Source of the DNA: Linnemannia hyalina
Lineage: Eukaryota; Mortierellomycota; Mortierellomycetes; Mortierellales; Mortierellaceae
Reading direction: 5' to 3'
DNA: 64,000 nt
Assembly (NCBI GenBank): GCA_019671135.1
Contig: JAHRHY010000013.1
Location: 1,364,001 to 1,428,000 of the forward strand
Shown here: positions 11,329 through 21,619 of the stretch, one piece after another
Layout of the letters: each line of letters begins with the position of its first letter
Position numbering within the stretch: the first letter of the stretch is position 1
The notes under the pieces: generated by a model
What the model saw: the letters and a program-made list of their open reading frames with translations, nothing else
What the model was told of the DNA's origin: nothing
The model's database searches: none
Program-made: the position numbers and the translations under genes

Positions 11329-13206
11329 ATGGAACCTGCGACACAACGATTCTTCGCCATCACTGAGCTCGTCGCCTGCTTGACAGATCACCTCGACCGC
11401 AAGGGAATCTCTTGCTTGATGCGTACAAGTCGACACTTGCAGGAACTGTGCACCCCAGCGCACTATCGCAACGTCCCTGCCACTTACCGACTCGGTAAAA
11501 ACAACATCCTCGGTTCTGCTGAACCCATCCTCGCGCTCTCCAAAAACGTCCATCATGTGCGGGAACTCGACCTAGGCCTAATTGATCTTGTCTACTACTT
11601 TAACTGCATTGTCGTCCATCAGGATCGCCTCGCAGAAACAGCAGGACAACCCCCCTCACAACCATTATGGCTGGCACCACCAGACCCCCATTTGTGCCCA
11701 GTTCCACCAATTCCGCCAATGGTTCGTCTGACCAGGATTGTTATTGACATCGAGCCCACGCCAACATACGACAGTCTCGAGACCTGTCCTTATTTTCTTC
11801 CGAGCTGTCGTGATCCGAAGGCTATTTTTAATGAAGTCTGCTGGATCCTTCAACTCAGCCCTCACCTTCAACGGGTCGTCCTCAAAGGACTCAGATTCAA
11901 AGATGGCCGCGACATTGTTCTATTTACTACGTCAATCTTTGGTCTAGAAGAGTTGCAGGAACTCTCGCTTTCAGCCTCATACTGGACACCCATCGGACCC
12001 TCACTCGCACCGACTGTGTTTTTCAGCTGCCCGCCCTCTTTGCAGGCCTTGGACATGGAATTGGACGAATACTACGATCAGGAGGACGAATACGAAGATG
12101 ATTACGGTGTTTTGGATCCAAGAGAGCCGGAGTTGTGGGAGAGGGCGGATGAGGAGTGCGGCTTGACGACGACGCCTCGGCGACAGGGACCATTGCGACA
12201 TTTGACGAGTCTCAATCTCAAGGAGGTGGAGGAAATCATTCCTGAGGCTGAACTCATATCGATCCTGCAACATTGTCCGAACCTCCTCGACTTTGGGATG
12301 CCCGATATTGGCGAGACCCAGGATACAGACCAACTTGCAGCAGCGATTGTCGAGTCCTGCCCAGCCTTAAACGATTTAACCTATCGAAACCATTATCAGG
12401 ATCCTATGGACGGTGCGATGATGTTACGGATCATGAACCTGCTATCCCCGCAACAAGTCAGGCGCCTCCGTTGTCATGAAACTCCCTTCACGATCCCCGG
12501 ACTGGATGCAGCGTCGCTCTTCAGGAGACATTCTGTCACTCTGCAGACGCTGATCTTCCGCGGATGTCACAATGTCAACTCCAAGGCGCTCCAAGCACTT
12601 CTGGTGGAATGCCGAGGTCTTCAAGTGTTGTCAACTTGGTGGACAGGCGAGCGGCATGGATTGTGTATCGATTTGGATGACGCGATCGAGTTCCCGTGGA
12701 ATTGTACAAGCATGCGGACACTAAACCTCACCATTTGCGTTCCGGACGAGCCACTGAATCGACACCTCGGCGTGGAACCTTACTACAAGCGACCACCACT
12801 AACAGCACTGTCAGTAGCGGAGAAGTCGCAATTCGAGCAATTGGAAGTACTCTATCGCCAAGTCGGGACGCTGACACAAGTAGAGGTCCTTTGCTTGGGA
12901 GTGGTGTTCTACAACTCGGAGGGTCTACACCCACTGTCGAAAAAAGTCAAGCGCAACTCCTTTCCTGGGATGCTCAGCCTTGGCGACAAAAGAACTGGAC
13001 GACCAGGATACCTGCATCATTTGGCTGGGTTGGTAAAGTTGAGGAAGTTTAATGGATCGGTGTGGGCAGGGAATGACGAGACCAAGGTGACGGTGGGGCT
13101 GAAGGAAGCTGAATGGATGCGCAAGCATTGGCCGGCTCTGGAATTCAACCTCATCTTTCCGCTATGCTGTAGTTTCAATGATGTTATTAGATGGTTAGGC
13201 AATTGA
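11329..13206 (+). CDS. F-box-like / leucine-rich-repeat-like protein, paralogue 2
   Basis: Intronless, 625 residues, collinear with paralogue 1 at 1409. F-box-like region at about residues 7-50 (RFFAITELVACLTDHLD, LMRTSRHLQELCTPAHY). Shared blocks include VYYFNCIV, CPPSLQALDME, LSPQQVRRLRCH, HGLCIDLDDAIEFPW and CVPDEPLNRHL. A short acidic insertion with DEYYDQEDEYEDDYG near residue 250 is not matched in paralogue 1. The ATG at 11329 has a good context (accATGG). Likely role: substrate receptor of an SCF ubiquitin ligase; the target is unknown. The C-terminus ends at NDVIRWLGN, in the same relative position as paralogue 1. Confidence 0.83.
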   Translation: MEPATQRFFAITELVACLTDHLDRKGISCLMRTSRHLQELCTPAHYRNVPATYRLGKNNILGSAEPILALSKNVHHVRELDLGLIDLVYYFNCIVVHQDRLAETAGQPPSQPLWLAPPDPHLCPVPPIPPMVRLTRIVIDIEPTPTYDSLETCPYFLPSCRDPKAIFNEVCWILQLSPHLQRVVLKGLRFKDGRDIVLFTTSIFGLEELQELSLSASYWTPIGPSLAPTVFFSCPPSLQALDMELDEYYDQEDEYEDDYGVLDPREPELWERADEECGLTTTPRRQGPLRHLTSLNLKEVEEIIPEAELISILQHCPNLLDFGMPDIGETQDTDQLAAAIVESCPALNDLTYRNHYQDPMDGAMMLRIMNLLSPQQVRRLRCHETPFTIPGLDAASLFRRHSVTLQTLIFRGCHNVNSKALQALLVECRGLQVLSTWWTGERHGLCIDLDDAIEFPWNCTSMRTLNLTICVPDEPLNRHLGVEPYYKRPPLTALSVAEKSQFEQLEVLYRQVGTLTQVEVLCLGVVFYNSEGLHPLSKKVKRNSFPGMLSLGDKRTGRPGYLHHLAGLVKLRKFNGSVWAGNDETKVTVGLKEAEWMRKHWPALEFNLIFPLCCSFNDVIRWLGN

Positions 13207-13471
13207 CCGTAATTGAGTGGATCGTTCGAATCGCCTTGTAATAAACATTTTTATTGCTTTTTAGAGTCTCGTCCTCCGCCTGTCATTTTTTTGTCTTCTT
13301 CCACAACTTCACTCCCCACACTGCTGCAAGTAGTGTTACGTACTCTAAATAAACAAATCGCTCTGCCATCGAACATAATCTAGCTTGGAAATAATCCTCC
13401 AGCGTGTCCGATGACCCTCTCTTCCTATGATTCCGAGACAGCGTTTGCCGACAATAATATCACTTTGTTTA

Positions 13472-14646
13472 TTATAGCTCATAGACAACGTCGGTACGCA
13501 GGACATACTTGAACCCGCGCTGGACTATCAACGCCTCGTGCAACATACATTCATCTCCATGCTTATGCACCAACAACAGTCCTCTTTCAGGTTTCACAGC
13601 AACTCCGCCGTTCGGCAGCGTGTAACTCAGTCCTGACTCTCCTCCTGCCCCTGCAGCTCCTGTTCCTGGTGCTCCTCCAGCAGCAGCTGCATTTCCATTC
13701 CCTGAACCCTTAGCTCCGCCTCCCTTCTTACCGCCACCTCCTCTTGTCGGTGCAGTGGCGCCAGAAGTAGGGATAGGCTTCTTGCCCTTTGGATAAAATA
13801 CCGTTTCGCCGCCAATAAGGTCCGAATCACGTTCGCCATTAAGGTAGATGAGGACAGTGTATTCAGAAACGACATCGTCGCCTGCGTCGTCCTTTTCGAT
13901 GACGGATTCGTCATAGTGTGCTCCGAAAGATTGACCTTGTTGGTATCTGTACATCCTGATGTTGCGGCTTAGGCCTACGGCACGGCGGATCCTTTTGTTG
14001 TTCCTAGTTCCCGATGTCTGCATATATCGTGTCCAGCAGTTGTTGAGTTGGTACGAGATGTTGAGCAATTGGCGTGAACAGGATTGAAGACAGATCAAAA
14101 GGACATTAATTAGAGAGTTGTTTGATTTGTACACTCAATTGACCTTGTCGTCTTCCCTACCTATCGTCTCAAATGCTGCAACACAAAAAAAGACAAAAAA
14201 AAATTGAAAACACCTACAATACTCTGACCCTGAACAGTCTCAAGCCCATACTTAGGATGGTCCCAAAGCTCCTTCCACCTATCCCTCAACCCACACTTAT
14301 TCCAAACCATACTCGCAAACTCTGGTGAATCAAACTGGATCCTGTCATTATCCCGGAACGCATAACCTGGGCGAGGGATCTTGACGGGTCGAGGTTTTGT
14401 CGGGTCGAGTTTATCGTCGATTTGAAGTTTCATTTCTTGAAGGAGGTAGTCTGTGAGGGCGCGAGTGTCGGGGAGGGAGAGGAAGTTTGGGAAGACGAGA
14501 ACTTGGCAGGGGCCGAGGATTGCCGTCCACCGGGGAGCTGGGCGGGAGGAGGAGAATGAGGAGGAGGAAAGGCGGGGCCACTCTAAGAAGGACTCGTGCT
14601 CGTCGTTGTTCATTCCCTCGTCGTCGTTACAGGATGGAATTGCCAT
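13472..14646 (-). CDS. 2-oxoglutarate/Fe(II)-dependent oxygenase, prolyl 4-hydroxylase-like
   Basis: Two reverse-strand exons (14646-14214 and 13974-13472) give 311 residues. The junction is supported by frame continuity: QSIV then GLSRNIRMYRYQQGQSFG. The core carries the iron triad: H164 and D166 in AHYDES, and H290 in MLHEALIV. K300 ten residues later (GFKYVLRTD) is the expected 2-oxoglutarate carboxylate ligand. This fits the P4Hc double-stranded beta-helix fold. Between the two metal-binding parts sits a Gly/Ala/Lys-rich low-complexity insert (about residues 215-260). No signal peptide is seen, so a cytosolic or nuclear enzyme is more likely than a secretory collagen-type one. The substrate is unknown. 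Confidence 0.87.
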
Positions 14647-15525
14647 TGCGATTGTCTGCCTGTGTTCAGGCGTGGGATGTAGATTGCTCTGGGTTGTTAT
14701 AGGTATTAGGTTGGCTGATTCTTGTGCCTCGTTTTGCAGATTGATTCCTTGTGACGAAGGTGTAGACGTTGTTGATGGTTACTCCTGATTCCTAGTGAGG
14801 TTGGTTGTGGTCAAACTGTGAGTTCTGGGTCATTCGCTCCTTGTATCAAAAAGTAGAAAAAGTGGCACTGTGTGAGTGCAAGCCACAAATTTTCTCAGAG
14901 ACAAAATAAAAACGGTGATCGTTGGAATGGTTCCAGATAACTTTAAAAAGTGCGTATGGGACTGATGTTCCAACAGGGCGATAAGCTGATGGTTCCACTC
15001 CCCCCACTCTTTACTGATAACGGGTCGTCGTCGAACGTCGGGGCGCGCCGATGCGCCGACGCATCAAAGACGATTGATCAGAACAATCATAACAACATGA
15101 AAATGGAAAGGGTCACTTTTTCGCCAAAAAGTTAACCGTGAATGCGACGAATGCGGGGTCTCGTGCTGACATGTCGGAGTTAGATGATTAAGATGACAGG
15201 CACCAGGGTCCAGGGGACATACTTCTCTCTCTTCTTTTTTCCCACGAGGGGATGAGATATGAGATATCGCGGGGCATTCCAACAAAGAGAGTCCCACATG
15301 CTCCTTTTGCTGAGCAGACTGACAGAGAGTGCATGGACCATGTTCGATCTCTATCAAATGGCAGCACTGCCCGAGCGATCGATCCCGTTCCCACCTTTTG
15401 ATTTTTGTTTGTTTCTTTATGAGCCGATAGATCAAAAATCAAAGTGAACACTCCACTTTTTTTCTTTACTTTCTGCATTTCACATTCACCCATTCATTCC
15501 TAGCCCTCCCTAATCACCAAAAACC
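14647..15525. other. Divergent promoter region with a GC-rich inverted repeat
   Basis: Lies between the oxygenase start (reverse) and the F-box-like gene (forward). At 15050-15065 a perfect 6-bp inverted repeat, GATGCG with CGCATC around CCGA, sits in a GC-rich patch within otherwise AT-rich sequence. It could be a regulator site, but no factor can be named. Confidence 0.45.
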
Positions 15526-17286
15526 ATGGCCTCGATCCTCCTCCCGGAGTTGTCAGCACTCATCGCCTCCCACTTGCACCAACACGACCTTTCACCCCTC
15601 GTCCGCGTCAACTCTGAATACCGCAGAGCATACACCCCGTACCTCTGGAAAACCCTCAACGTCTCTGGTCACTCCCACGCCACCACCTTCAAGACCCCCG
15701 AGACCCAACAAGCACTCCACCGATACTGTCACCATATCCGTACCATTCGTTCTCGACCGCCTGATATGCACTTCTTGGCTGTCTTGCACGATATCCCGGC
15801 CCTGTGTAACTTGACGAGATTTACGTTCCTGCCACAGTATTGGTATGAGCAGAGTGTTGTCTCGCTGGTCTTGGTGTTGAGAAGGAATGTGGGGTTGCGC
15901 TTTTTGACGGTGCAGTGTCCAAGTCTGCAGCATGGGGATGGGGAGCGGTTGTTGTTGTCTGTTGCAGAGTCGCTACCGAGGTTGAGGGAGTTGGATCTGT
16001 CGATGGCGCATGATAAGGTGTTGAGGCCGGATGCTGTTAGGACGTTTTTGGAGAATCTTTCGGCGGATCTTGAGACTTTGACCCTGAGCGTCTCCTTCTG
16101 CGGGGGCATGCAGAGCAACCCCAACTTTGAGACACTAGGAAGACCCGTGGAGGGAAGTAGATCACATCCAAAACTTCGGATACTCAATCTGTCAACCCGT
16201 TGCGATGCCGACAAGGATCTGATGATTGTCCCTGCAGTCCTATTAACGTTTCTTCGAGGATGCCAGAACCTTGAGACTGTCGACGACGATCTGATTACGC
16301 TGAAAAACTATCGATCCTGGATTTTCTCCTACCCAGTCATCCTTGACGTCTTACTTCAGAGAACCACGGAGCTGACACACCTGCGACAAGAGTGCAACAT
16401 CCCTCTCGGATTCAACTACAATAATCCACGGCGCGACACAGAAATGGCCCAAATCATCTCCAGCCTGGGAAAACGGAACGGGATCCAGGAAGGATGGAAC
16501 ATTTTATCACTCATGACAGGTCAACAACCCCGCCCGGCCTGTGGACGTGCACTCGTCAAGGCATCCAAACATGGACTTCGCAAACTGGTCCTAGACGGTG
16601 GCGCCGGCATCTCAAGTCAGGACATACAATCCATTTTTCAGCACGGCCGATCTCTACGCGTCTTCCGCCCTTATGCCCTTCCGCCACTCCTGGCCTCAGA
16701 CTGCATCCGCTGCCCCTGGTCATGTACAAAACTCACAACCCTCAACCTCCAAATATCAGGGATCCCCAGACCCGATATCCAGATCGACTTTATGGGCCGC
16801 CCCATCCCTCCTGGGACATCACCTCTCCACAACGGAACCATGGAAGAAAGTCGAGTTCTCCAACGAAAAGTCTACACCCAACTCGGCTCTCTGACTTGCC
16901 TCCGCGAGCTGACTTTAGGAAACGATAGTTTCGTCTCCAGCCTAATCGTGGACGACAACGGCAAGGACGGACCCGTTTATTTTGACCCTCGCTTCCAATC
17001 TGACTGCCTCGAGATGAGTCTCGCCAGTGGACTCGCCCTCCTCTCAGGATTACAAGCACTCCAAAAATTAAGAGTGAACAACATGGACCACCGATTAGGC
17101 GCAGAGGAAGTACAATGGATCGATAAGACGCTGCCGAATTTACAGATCCTAGGAGGGCTGAGAACGACAGCGTGGCCAGGATCGTCGATTAGTCAGTCGA
17201 GGTCGAATGATATGATCCCCTTTGGACGGCCCTTTGGAGCTGGACCTGCCGCCCTGCAATGCAACGTCGGCTTCAAATTTGAATAG
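15526..17286 (+). CDS. F-box-like / LRR-like protein, distant family member
   Basis: Intronless, 586 residues. It begins with an F-box-like segment (residues 4-46: ILLPELSALIASHLHQHDLS, LVRVNSEYRRAYTPYLWKTL). Leucine-rich stretches follow, such as LPRLRELDLSM, DLETLTLSV, HPKLRILNLS and CTKLTTLNLQIS, consistent with AMN1-like repeats. It is not a close relative of the two paralogues at 1409 and 11329, although the architecture is the same. The start ATG at 15526 has a strong context (aaaccATGG) after a CA-rich leader. Probable SCF substrate receptor by architecture; the target is unknown. Confidence 0.8.
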   Translation: MASILLPELSALIASHLHQHDLSPLVRVNSEYRRAYTPYLWKTLNVSGHSHATTFKTPETQQALHRYCHHIRTIRSRPPDMHFLAVLHDIPALCNLTRFTFLPQYWYEQSVVSLVLVLRRNVGLRFLTVQCPSLQHGDGERLLLSVAESLPRLRELDLSMAHDKVLRPDAVRTFLENLSADLETLTLSVSFCGGMQSNPNFETLGRPVEGSRSHPKLRILNLSTRCDADKDLMIVPAVLLTFLRGCQNLETVDDDLITLKNYRSWIFSYPVILDVLLQRTTELTHLRQECNIPLGFNYNNPRRDTEMAQIISSLGKRNGIQEGWNILSLMTGQQPRPACGRALVKASKHGLRKLVLDGGAGISSQDIQSIFQHGRSLRVFRPYALPPLLASDCIRCPWSCTKLTTLNLQISGIPRPDIQIDFMGRPIPPGTSPLHNGTMEESRVLQRKVYTQLGSLTCLRELTLGNDSFVSSLIVDDNGKDGPVYFDPRFQSDCLEMSLASGLALLSGLQALQKLRVNNMDHRLGAEEVQWIDKTLPNLQILGGLRTTAWPGSSISQSRSNDMIPFGRPFGAGPAALQCNVGFKFE

Positions 17287-17809
17287 CAGCAACAAAATAA
17301 ACGATGCAGACCGGCTCATCGTACAATCACGCCCATGCATGTGAGGTCTGAGGAGACAGACGGACCAAGTTCTTTTCTTCTAAACGATACCCCCCTTAGC
17401 CCTCTTTTTAATTCCAAGGGCGAAGTAGTTCTTGGCCGGTGGGTGAAGATTTACAGTATGCCTGGAAGATAAAGAGCCGACCATAAATAAACATACGCAC
17501 AACACTACCAGAGGGGCGAGCGCTGTAAAATTAGAGAATCCACTGAAAGAAGTGAAATATGCAAGTAAAGATGTTGCTGTTACAAGGGAAAATATGATGT
17601 TGTTGATGATACAAGTATTTAGGTTAAGAATTAAGACGTGGATGATGTTGCTGCTATTGCTGCTGCTGTTCATGTTGCTTTTGTTGTTGTTGACAGTGCT
17701 GTTGGCGTTAACGTTTCTGCTGCGGGTTATATGTTGTTGGCCAAAGGCGACTGAAAGACGATGCTGAGATGTGTGTTGAAAGTGATAATAGTAAAAGGGG
17801 TGAGAATAG
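17287..17809. other. Intergenic with GCTGTT-rich simple sequence
   Basis: The segment around 17640-17720 is rich in TGCTG/TTGTTG triplets (trinucleotide simple sequence). No gene was recognised. Confidence 0.45.
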
Positions 17810-18438
17810 GTGTCCATAAAGGATTGCAAGATCAATAACGTCGAGATGAAGGTCGGCGACTTCAACACTCTGATCACCCGTGCCCTGCGCGGCAACCAGT
17901 TCGCCAATGTCCCGATCATCATGCAGGACATGCAAGAACGCGGGGTCCTACCGAACGTCACCACCTTCATAGCCATGATTGACGTCAACATCAAGATGAG
18001 CAAGCTCACAGAGGCAAGGAAGGTCTTTCGAGCAATGGAACAGGCCAACATTCAGCCGGACGTGATCGCATACACGGCTATTCCCCCTCTACTGCCCAGG
18101 AATCGATCGAGATCCTCAAGAACATAATCAACGGCGAGATCCTCCCAAACCGCATCTCTCTCCTGTCAGCAAGTATGGGCGAGATTGAATCTGACGGATT
18201 GATGGTCATCCGCGAGACCATGGCCGCATTGGGACTCCAGCCCGACCAAATCAATCCGGATGCCTTGACCTACTCGGTCGTGATCTCTGTATATCCTCAG
18301 AACGGTGACCTGCGCTACGTGATGGAATGGTACTACACGATGCTCGATGGAGGATTCAAGCCAGCGCCTTTTATGATGAACAATTTGATGTCGGCTCTCC
18401 ATGGATCGGGACAAGGCATGCAGATTCTAGCACTCTAG
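17810..18438 (+). pseudogene. Pentatricopeptide-repeat (PPR) protein relic
   Basis: Contains recognisable PPR units: DFNTLITRALRGNQ, MQERGVLPNVTTFIAMID, then EARKVFRAMEQANIQPDVIAYTA. PPR proteins bind organellar RNA. The frame changes near 18080-18175 and continues with MAALGLQPDQINPDALTYSV and MLDGGFKPAPFMMNNLMSAL, ending at a stop at 18438. There is no plausible start, and no intron consensus repairs the shift, so it is best read as a broken internal fragment. A spliced functional gene extending upstream cannot be fully excluded but is unlikely given its length. Confidence 0.7.
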
Positions 18439-18714
18439 CGTTTGCGACGAGTACAACTTTGGCGAGTAGCTTCCTGCGATTGAGGAAGAATGCAAGACCT
18501 TATCTTACCCATCGCCTTGAATAATCCACAAGCAACGTTCAACGTCAGCATTGTTTTGTGCATTTGTTTTTATTTTTATTAGTGTTGACTTGCCGTTAGC
18601 CTACGCTCTCCAGCAGAAGAAGCATAGTTGCCCGGGGTACATCGCGAGGAGATCGCAAGCCGGGTACCCCAACAAACCCCGCTCTCCTTCTTACAACCCC
18701 CAAGGAGAACGAGT
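18439..18714. other. Short spacer
   Basis: Between the PPR relic and the repeat region. A GGGTAC/GTACCC inverted pair occurs at about 18636-18667. No gene was seen. Confidence 0.4.
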
Positions 18715-19065
18715 AACCAAAGTGGCCACCATCCCCACCCGAAGGTAGAGACCCACTTTGCGTTCTTCTATCTAGCTATCTACTATCTAGCTATCTAGCT
18801 GCCACAATTGGCTTTATTTTTCTACTCTATCGCTCTTCGTTCTTGATTTCCTTGGCTTTCGAGATTGTCTTGTGGGGGAGGGTACAAATAAGCGGCCACC
18901 ATTCCCACCCGAAGGTAGAGACCCACTTTGCCTTCTTCTATCTAGCTGTCTAGCTATCTAGCTATCTGGGTGGCCATAATTGACTTTATTTTTCTATTCT
19001 ATCGCTCTTCGTTCTTTTTTTCCTTGGCTTCCGAGTCTTGATTACTTGATTATCTTGAGGGGAGG
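18715..19065. repeat. Two-copy ~170-bp direct repeat with TAGC/TATC tracts
   Basis: Two adjacent copies share a block that begins with GCCACCAT.CCCACCCGAAG, followed by a pyrimidine-rich segment and a run of TATCTAGC motifs. Both then share ATTG.CTTTATTTTTCTA and TCGCTCTTCGTTCTT. The copies start near 18722 and 18895, so the spacing is about 173 bp. The copies differ by substitutions and by the length of the TAGC tract. Confidence 0.8.
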
Positions 19066-19099
19066 GTACAGATATTCTCGCTTTCATTTTATTCTTTTC

Positions 19100-20180
19100 T
19101 CGAAGCGATTTCTGTTCGATGCTCTGCCCTCCCACTCGTAGCATTTTCTCCCTTTAGCACTGGAGTCTTTTAGTTGACTAATTCAGTTTCCTTCCTAGAT
19201 AATTTTGCTGCCCACCCTCCCTCCCACCCCGGGCAGCATATGATCCACAATGAATTATTTTTTTTTCCTTGACTTATCATTTTTCGTTCACGATGTTGCT
19301 CCGCCCTTTGGCACTCGAGTCTTTGAGCTGCCTAACTCAGTTTCTTCCTTGATACCTTTGCTGCCTTCCCTCCCACCCACCCCGGGCAGCATATGATCCA
19401 CAATGAATTTTTGCATCCTTGGCTTATCATTGTTCGTTGACAATGTTGCTCCGCCCTTTGGCACTCGAGTCTTTGAGCTGCCTAGTTCAGTTTCTTCCTT
19501 GATACCTTTGCTGCCTTCCCTCCCACCCACCCCGGGCAGCATATGATCCACAATGAATTTTTGCATCCTTGGCTTATCATTGTTCGTTCACGATGTTGCT
19601 CCGCCCTTTGGCACTCGAGTCTTTGAGCTGCCTAGTTCAGTTTCTTCCTTGATACCTTTGCTGCCCACCCTCCCTCCCACCCCGGGCAGCATATGATCCA
19701 CAATGAATTATTTTTTTTCCTTGACTTATCATTTTTCGCTCACGATGTTGCTCCGCCCTTTGGCACTCGAGTCTTTGAGCTGCCTAGTTCAGTTTCCTTC
19801 CTTGATAACTTTGCTGCCCACCCTCCCTCCCACCCCGGGCAGCATATGATCCACAATGAATTATTTTTTTTCCTTGACTTATCATTTTCGTTCACGATGT
19901 TGCTCCGCCCTTTGGTCGAGTCTTTGAGCTGCCTAATTCAGTTTCTTCCTTGATACCTTTGCTGCCCTCCCTCCCACCCACCCCGGGCAGCGTATAGTCC
20001 ACAACGATATTTTGTTTTGTTCTTGACCGATCATTGTTCGTTGATAATGTCATGTCGCTCCCTCCCTCCCTGGGCAGCATATAAATCCACAATGATTTTT
20101 TTTGTTTTAGCTGGTCATTGTTCGTTGATAATGTCGCTCCGCTCCTTGAAGTTTTTTGATATCAAGACTTTGCCCTTTTT
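19100..20180. repeat. Minisatellite array with ~150-bp units
   Basis: The landmark GGGCAGC(A/G)TAT occurs at 19231, 19384, 19534, 19684, 19837 and 19985, with a shortened copy at 20072. The unit lengths are therefore 153, 150, 150, 153, 148 and 87. A diverged copy precedes 19231. Each unit holds a CCCACCCCGGGCAGC block, a T tract before CTTGACTTATC, then CACGATGTTGCTCCGCCC and GCACTCGAGTCTTTGAGC. Copies are highly similar in the middle and decayed at both edges, the usual pattern for arrays that grow by unequal exchange. It is not protein-coding as far as can be seen. Confidence 0.9.
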
Positions 20181-20974
20181 TTTTTTCTTTTCTTGATGCC
20201 GTCATCCCCCTCTTCCCCTCCTTCCTCCTTGTTTTTCATCGCTAGGAAGTTTTTTTCGGCCCTTTCTTTAACATTCATCTTGTGGTAGTACTTTCTTTTT
20301 CAACCAGTAACAGAAAAAAAAAAAAAAAGGCGTAGCAGGGAAACACAGTCACGAAAGAGGTCACAGGAAGGTACGAGAAAAATGGTGAACCACAACCACC
20401 GCTGACACGCGTCCTGAGGCAGTTGTTGCCGTGGGAAAAGGAGCAAAAAGAGAAGAAAATCGCCACGCAAAACAAGAATCAACTTGCAAATGGAAAAAGG
20501 AGCAACGAGACAATGCAAAGGGAATCAAGACGCACACGAGAGGAAGTTGCCTCCAAAGGAAAAGAGCAAAAAACAGCAAAAGAGGGGAACCGTGACCCAA
20601 AGAGGAGGGGAATCAGCAAAAACAACAAAATGAAGCAAGCAAGAACGAGGACCCTTTTGTAAGAATTAACTGTCGTTTGACAGCCTCCCCAACAATTGGT
20701 ATGTCCTCGCTCGAACGTGCTTGAACGAAAGAATGAAAGACGCGAAAAGGGGATGAGGATTAGGCGTTGAAGGTGTGGGGAATGGAGGATTAGAGGGATG
20801 AAGAGTAGTATACTTTTTTGTTGACAATGTGAGTTACCGATGAAGTCTGGCTCGAGTTGAGTGGTTAGGAAAGTCGAGGGAGGTGATTGTTGGGAAAGAG
20901 AAAGAGAGGAAGAAAGTGAGGGCGTACTTCCTCCTTATGTAGTGGAGGCAACGCCACCCTCTCTAATTGAACAT
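20181..20974. other. Intergenic, purine-rich
   Basis: Purine-rich sequence with a 13-base A tract near 20314. A single forward frame (20423-20662) is Lys/Glu/Asn-rich from the base bias and shows no domain. I see no gene. Confidence 0.4.
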
Positions 20975-21169
20975 TCAATTAAATAAAGAGGTAATCACGT
21001 ATCCACCACCAGGTGACCAAGCGACACAGCCAACAGAACTGGTTTGACGTGGAGGAGTGCAAAGGCTCTCCAGTTGTACAATCCCAGTGTAGTCTTGACT
21101 GCTCGAGGCAACTTGCAGACCACCAGGCGATAACACCACTTTCGTCACCATCCCTATGTGCCCTTCCAA
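20975..21169 (-). pseudogene. WD40-repeat relic
   Basis: A reverse-strand piece of about one and a half WD40 repeats: GHIGMVTKVVLSPGGLQVAS and SVGCVAWSPGGGYVITS. It resembles GHSGIVTNVVFSPDGTQVAT in the intact protein at 23068-25173. It has no start or further repeats and stops at 20975. Confidence 0.7.
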
Positions 21170-21572
21170 GACACTTTAAGCGGAAATACTAGACTTGAGA
21201 TGGTACCGACGTAACCCATCAACGACATATGTAGAATTATCTTAGAATCCCAGTGGAGTGAAAGATACAGGGAAAGTTTTCAGGTTGCCCGTAGAACGCA
21301 TTGAGCTTCTGGTATTAAAATAAACAGCTTGACATGTGCCAAACCCATGTAAAATCATGCATATAGGTCAAGCGCAAGATACTTCGAGCAGGGACTCCAA
21401 ACTTTCATAGAAGGTCATATAGGATTGAGGGAGTAACTCATTGAGTTTGAAGGTAGAGAGAAACTATAAAGCCTCGCATGTTGAAAAAGAAGATCGTGAT
21501 ACATTCGATCCAATTAAATGATCAAGCGATTCAGGCATTTTGATTCCAGCGATGATTCAATGTCGGTCCATG

Positions 21573-21599
21573 CAAAAAAAAAAAAAAAAAAAAAAAAAA
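21573..21599. repeat. Poly-A tract
   Basis: About 27 consecutive A residues on the plus strand, upstream of the forward WD40 relic. It could be the tail of an old retroposed insertion, but no element was recognised before it. Confidence 0.8.
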
Positions 21600-21619
21600 G
21601 TTGGAATCGCGAATCGACT

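Noticed and set aside
19288..19566. Reverse-strand frame with a repeated ~50-residue unit (DHMLPGVGGREGSKGIKEE)
   Set aside because: The minisatellite unit is 150 bp, a multiple of three, so any open frame repeats automatically. There is no codon bias, no start context, and other units (148, 153, 87 bp) break or end it.
18715..20180. CRISPR-like array
   Set aside because: Units are long, similar throughout and eukaryotic in context; there are no short repeats with unique spacers.
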